Source of the DNA: Panagrolaimus kolymaensis
Lineage: Eukaryota; Nematoda; Chromadorea; Rhabditida; Panagrolaimidae
Length of the DNA: 64,000 nt
Assembly: GCA_028622995.1 (NCBI GenBank)
Contig: JAJQJQ010000037.1
Coordinates: 2,480,001-2,544,000 of the forward strand
Direction: 5' to 3'
The position numbers and the translations under genes are program-made. The notes beneath the pieces are model-generated. The model did not search any database and had not been told where the DNA came from. It saw nothing but the letters and a program-made list of their open reading frames with translations. Position 1 is the stretch's first letter, and each line of letters begins with the position of its first letter. Shown here piece after piece: positions 60,446 through 64,000 of this stretch.

Positions 60446-62191
60446 TTTCTTGTTTAAAAATTAATTTTAAAAAACTAAAAAAAAGTTTTAGCAAAAATTA
60501 CAAAAATCACAAAGAAATTAACACGAGATTATGTAATACTAGAAGCTACGCCGGCCTTCGGCCGGCCAGCAAATGTTTCTGTTTCAAAAATATTGTTTTT
60601 GATTATAGCTTATAATGCGCATTTCTTAGTAAAATAGGGTCCTAATACATGTTACTATATCTCAGGGACATCTTTGTGCACTTTACTCTACAAAAGCCTT
60701 TAAAACTCATCCTAAAATATCCCTAACCATTCTAATAGCATTCTCATCAATTTTAGTTTATTTTCTGACATTTTTTCATTTTCGGTCCTCTGGATCCTTT
60801 CAAAGATCGCTCATATGCTTAAAAGCAATCACCTAAAGACAACGTCATTCATCATTGCTTCTTTTCTATGTAAATGAAAAGCAAGCTTCCATTTTTGCGC
60901 TGCTTACATTCATGTTTATGCTAATTTCAAAGATTTTTATTTCATTCTTTTGCAACTTTCCCATGATAGATTTCCAGGCAGAGACACACGCACGCACTAA
61001 CAATAGAAATTACTAGGAAGGAATAAAAAAGATAAAGCTTCAAAGTTAAATGTGGCATAAATAAAACGAAAAACAAATGACAACGAAATATATAAAATTT
61101 AAAAAACCAAGGTGCATAGAATAAAGATAATTAAAAATAAATTTAAATGCAAAATTTTAAAGCTTCCTCAACCGTAAATTGCTCAAAGCAAACTAAAAAA
61201 AGAAAAAATAGTTAATAAATAAATTTGCAATATTCTTTCAAAATTATTTTATTTTTTGTCTCTCTCATTGACTTTCTCAACTCTAAACTGTCCGCCCGGA
61301 TTACAATAATGCCTCTTCCTCCGACATTTGTACTTTTGAAAAATACAAAAATAGGAAGTAGCGTCCTCTGCCATTAAAAATTGAACCCAAAAATTATAAA
61401 AGTGGCATTTAACCGCCCTAAAAATTATTTACTCTAAACTTAAATCCATGTTTTAAAAGTAAAAAAACTTTAAAAAAAAAGCCAACTAATAATTAATAAA
61501 AAAATTTTTGAATTATTAAAAACTATGTTTGTCATGCTTTTTTGTTTTCGGATTGTTTCCCACAGTTTTTTTTTCTTTTATTTTTGTCTTTAAATTTCAA
61601 CCAACTAAAAAGATTTAAAAAATAAAAAACTAATACAAATTTGTGTTTTACACTACGTTTACATATTTTTCTCACAAAATGTTTTTTTTGTGTATTCCAC
61701 TAATAAAAAAAATCCTTAAAATAACTTTATTGGATGTATTCCAAGTTTTAATTTTAAAAAATAAATGGTGTATGTTGCTAATAAAAAAAGAAATAATCGT
61801 CATTGCAAAACTTTGAATGTAAATTTAGTTTAAAAAAAAAGCAGGGTTCACGACTTTGCAAGGGTTTTTTCCTTTGTTTTTTGTTGCTAAAATTCGAGCA
61901 ATAGAAAATTAATGTTTTAGTTCGAAATTCGAAATAAGCTTCCGCATTTTTTCTTTTTTAGCTTGAAAATGCTGAAAGATTTGCACAAGAATTTTATATT
62001 TACCTACATTGAAGAAAAACCAGGTTCAATGACTTCTTTCTCCATTATTTTTGTTGCTAAAATTCGAGTAATTGGAAGTTTAATGTTTTAAATTTAACAA
62101 TGAATCATAATCAAATTTATTTATACAAACAAAAAATAACAAAATTGACAATATTATTATAACAACAAAAACAAGAAATGACATAGAAAAA
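60446..62191. other. Intergenic with possible Helitron end
   Basis: AT-rich spacer without a gene between the Srt-like receptor and family member 6. The only strong signal is the GC-rich hairpin at 60550-60566, described separately. The region after it (about 60570-61200) is less homopolymeric than the flanks and could be the body of a repeat element. Confidence 0.4.
60539..60566 (-). mobile_element. Candidate Helitron 3' terminus
   Basis: On the minus strand the perfect hairpin GCCGGCC-GAA-GGCCGGC is followed by GTAGCTT, CTAG and then T. Helitrons end with a short GC-rich hairpin ~10 bases before CTRR and insert before T. No 5' end (TC) could be fixed and no Rep/helicase gene is visible, so this would be a non-autonomous copy. 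Confidence 0.4.
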
Positions 62192-64000
62192 TTACATTTC
62201 AATTACAAGTTTATCACGAGATGGAAAAGCTTTACGAAGTTCTTCGATGATTGGATCAAATTGTTTTTTCTGGGATACAGAAGTTTTGTTAAAGCGACGA
62301 AATGAGATGGTAAATTGACAGCTTGGATATTTCTAAAATAATTGAAATGTAATGCAAATTTGTGAAAAAAATTTTACCTTCATGAATTCAAGGAAAGAGA
62401 CAACATCAAATGGATCAAAAGCAGTAATACCATACAAACGGAATGTTTGAAGGTTTTTGAAAAGTGGAAGCTTGAGAAGTTTGACAAAGGTTTCTTTTGT
62501 AAGTTTGAGAGAGCCTGAATGCTGATTTAATGCACTAAAAACACTATAATTAAATACTACATGAAATACAAAAAATGTACACTCACCATCCAAATCTTTC
62601 AATGTATGGTAAATTTCCCATAATTTCTTCAAGTAAAGCTAATCTACCATTTTCTTTTTTAATAAAAACGCTAGAAAAATAGAGACTTTGGATTGTGCCA
62701 GTAGAAAAGAGTTTTTCATAATCCATCCATGACATTTGCTGATTATTTAAAAATATATCGGTGAGATTACAGGAATGAACATGGAATTGAAGAAGATGTG
62801 AAAAATGCTTTGAATAATCCTTGTGATAATTATGAGTAAAGCCTTTGAATGGATCAACGTGGGATTGATAGAGAAGGCCATCAATAACCAATTTTTTGGA
62901 AACAACTTTGTCTTCAATAAGCAAATTGGAATCTTTCAAACATAGTTTTGATGGTTGTTCATTTTCTTCCAATGTTAAATAAGCCTCCCATTCGATTCCA
63001 CTTTGCACATGAAAAAGTTTCTTAATAATAAGTTGACCATCATCATTTGCATTCGTACTTTTGCTAATAACACTTTGATTTGAGGAAGAAGAGACCTTAA
63101 AAAACAATATAAAATAATATGCCAATCCTTATAAAACTTACTGTATTCGAATTAACAGTAGATGAGTTAATCAAAGCAGAATTTGAAGGAACATCCGATG
63201 TGTCACCATTTGGTCGCAAGATTTCAGCGATCAAACGGTTTTTCAAATCTTCTTCGTAAGCTTGTTGGTCAGCTACTTGTTTTGCTTCAAGTTCAATATT
63301 TCTTGCAACAAGAAACTTCTTTTCTTTTTCATGTGCTTTACGATCAGTTTTCACTTTCTTTTCCATTTCAGCAGTAAGCTTAGCTTTATCCTCTTCATGT
63401 TGTTTCTTCAAATCATCAATCTAGAAAATAAATGACTTATTCTTAGAATGATAGTATCTTTATATCAAATAAGAGATTATAACATGTAATAAAAGCGGTA
63501 GTCTTATATATTTCTTAATCTCTTTTACATATTTGGTGACAGATAAAAGAAGATGATTACTTACCATTTGATCACGATTAATATTGTTTGCATTCAATTC
63601 AGCAATGTTTTGATGAAGACGAGCACATTCTTTTTCATAAGATTCCTTTATAAGTTTTATATGTTGTTCAAATCTTTCTTTGGAAACCTTCTTTTCATTT
63701 TCAAAAGCTTGACAAGTATCTTCGTGTTTCTTTTCAACTTCAGCGATCTTAGCTTTATCAATTTCTTGAGCTTTCTCTAAATCAGCAACCTAAAAAACGA
63801 TTATTTGTTAAAAATAAATGTCACATAAACCTAGGCAAATAAGGAACGAACTTCACTGAGATTTCGTTTAGCTTCAGATTCCATTCTAGCAATAGCTTCA
63901 TTCAGGCGAGTTACTTCGATTTTACTTGGAAGTTGAGAAATGCGTAAGGTTTGATTGTTTGAAAAAAGATGAAGATTTTTATGTGATTCTTCTAGCACTT
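62192..64000 (-). CDS. Lineage-specific family protein with long coiled coil (family member 6), 5' end outside window
   Basis: Exons 63852-64000 (continuing beyond the edge), 63565-63789, 63142-63420, 62587-63095, 62378-62534 and 62192-62332. The first three are a coiled coil (IARMESEAKRNLSE, VADLEKAQEIDKAKIAEVEKK, DDLKKQHEEDKAKLTAEMEKK). Exon 62587-63095 has the module seen in members 1 and 2: GIEWEAYLTLEENEQPSKLCL, DSNLLIEDKVVSKKLVIDG, HSCNLTDIFL, MSWMDYEKLFSTG, LPYIERF. It then follows the shared phase-2 intron, LPLFKNLQTFRL ... LEFMK, the phase-0 intron and KYPSCQFTISF. It ends KLVIEM. A Ser/Asn-rich linker separates coil and core. The donor GTTCGT at 63851 matches the one in the member-2 coiled coil. 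Function unknown; probably self-associating. Confidence 0.8.

Noticed and set aside
1..64000. CRISPR arrays, bacterial operons, spliced-leader RNA genes and rRNA genes
   Set aside because: No spaced direct-repeat arrays, no Shine-Dalgarno-led gene strings, no SL1-like sequence and no rRNA motifs were seen; all genes have spliceosomal introns.

Overview
This is nuclear DNA of a nematode. It is very AT-rich with long homopolymer runs. Introns are mostly 45-60 bp and end in TTTTAG or TTTCAG. There are nematode-type 7TM chemoreceptors (Srh- and Srt-like), likely spliced-leader acceptors just upstream of several start codons, and clear PLC-gamma and COG7 orthologues. A dispersed multigene family with F-box-like or coiled-coil N-termini resembles, as far as I recall, the large F-box-type expansions of panagrolaimid worms (Panagrolaimus/Panagrellus). 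That placement is inference; the gene models below were spliced by eye.

Layout. 1-2032 (-): 5' exons of PLC-gamma, running off the left edge. 2033-8730: low-complexity spacer holding a ~1.6 kb, nearly perfect foldback repeat (4341-5935). 8734-12532 (+): small secreted six-cysteine protein with a 2.8 kb intron. 16342-17711 (-): F-box/WD-repeat protein. 18952-20314 (+): mitochondrial class I release factor with an altered codon-recognition loop. 21121-22690: two chemoreceptor fragments on opposite strands that share an inverted ~50 bp block, with two orphan membrane exons between them. 22724-23801 (-): BTB-BACK protein. 24163-26613: a mobile element with ~400 bp terminal inverted repeats carrying a broken OTU-protease gene. 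27207-28746 (+): Srh-like receptor.

32509-34518 (+): CRAL-TRIO/GOLD lipid-transfer protein, convergent with 34973-35912 (-), a peroxiredoxin that looks bacterial in origin. 38077-40970 (-): COG7, a Golgi tether subunit. 45313-45953 (-): NTF2-like (DUF4440/SnoaL) protein in three small exons. 49652-55978 (-): 1369-residue NIDO-AMOP-VWD-Sushi membrane protein (MUC4/SUSD2-like). 58249-58319 (+): tRNA-Gly(GCC). 58422-60445 (-): Srt-like receptor with a palindromic MITE in its second intron. 60539 onward: a possible Helitron 3' end.

Six members of one gene family are scattered through the right half (36856+, 41157-, 46718+, 48468+, 57032+, 62192-). All share two intron positions and phases but differ in their N-terminal module: coiled coil, short, or F-box-like. 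One has an in-frame stop in an otherwise intact gene. This family and the OTU-carrying element are the most promising candidates for undescribed biology. The remaining genes are typical dispersed eukaryotic loci rather than a cooperating cluster.
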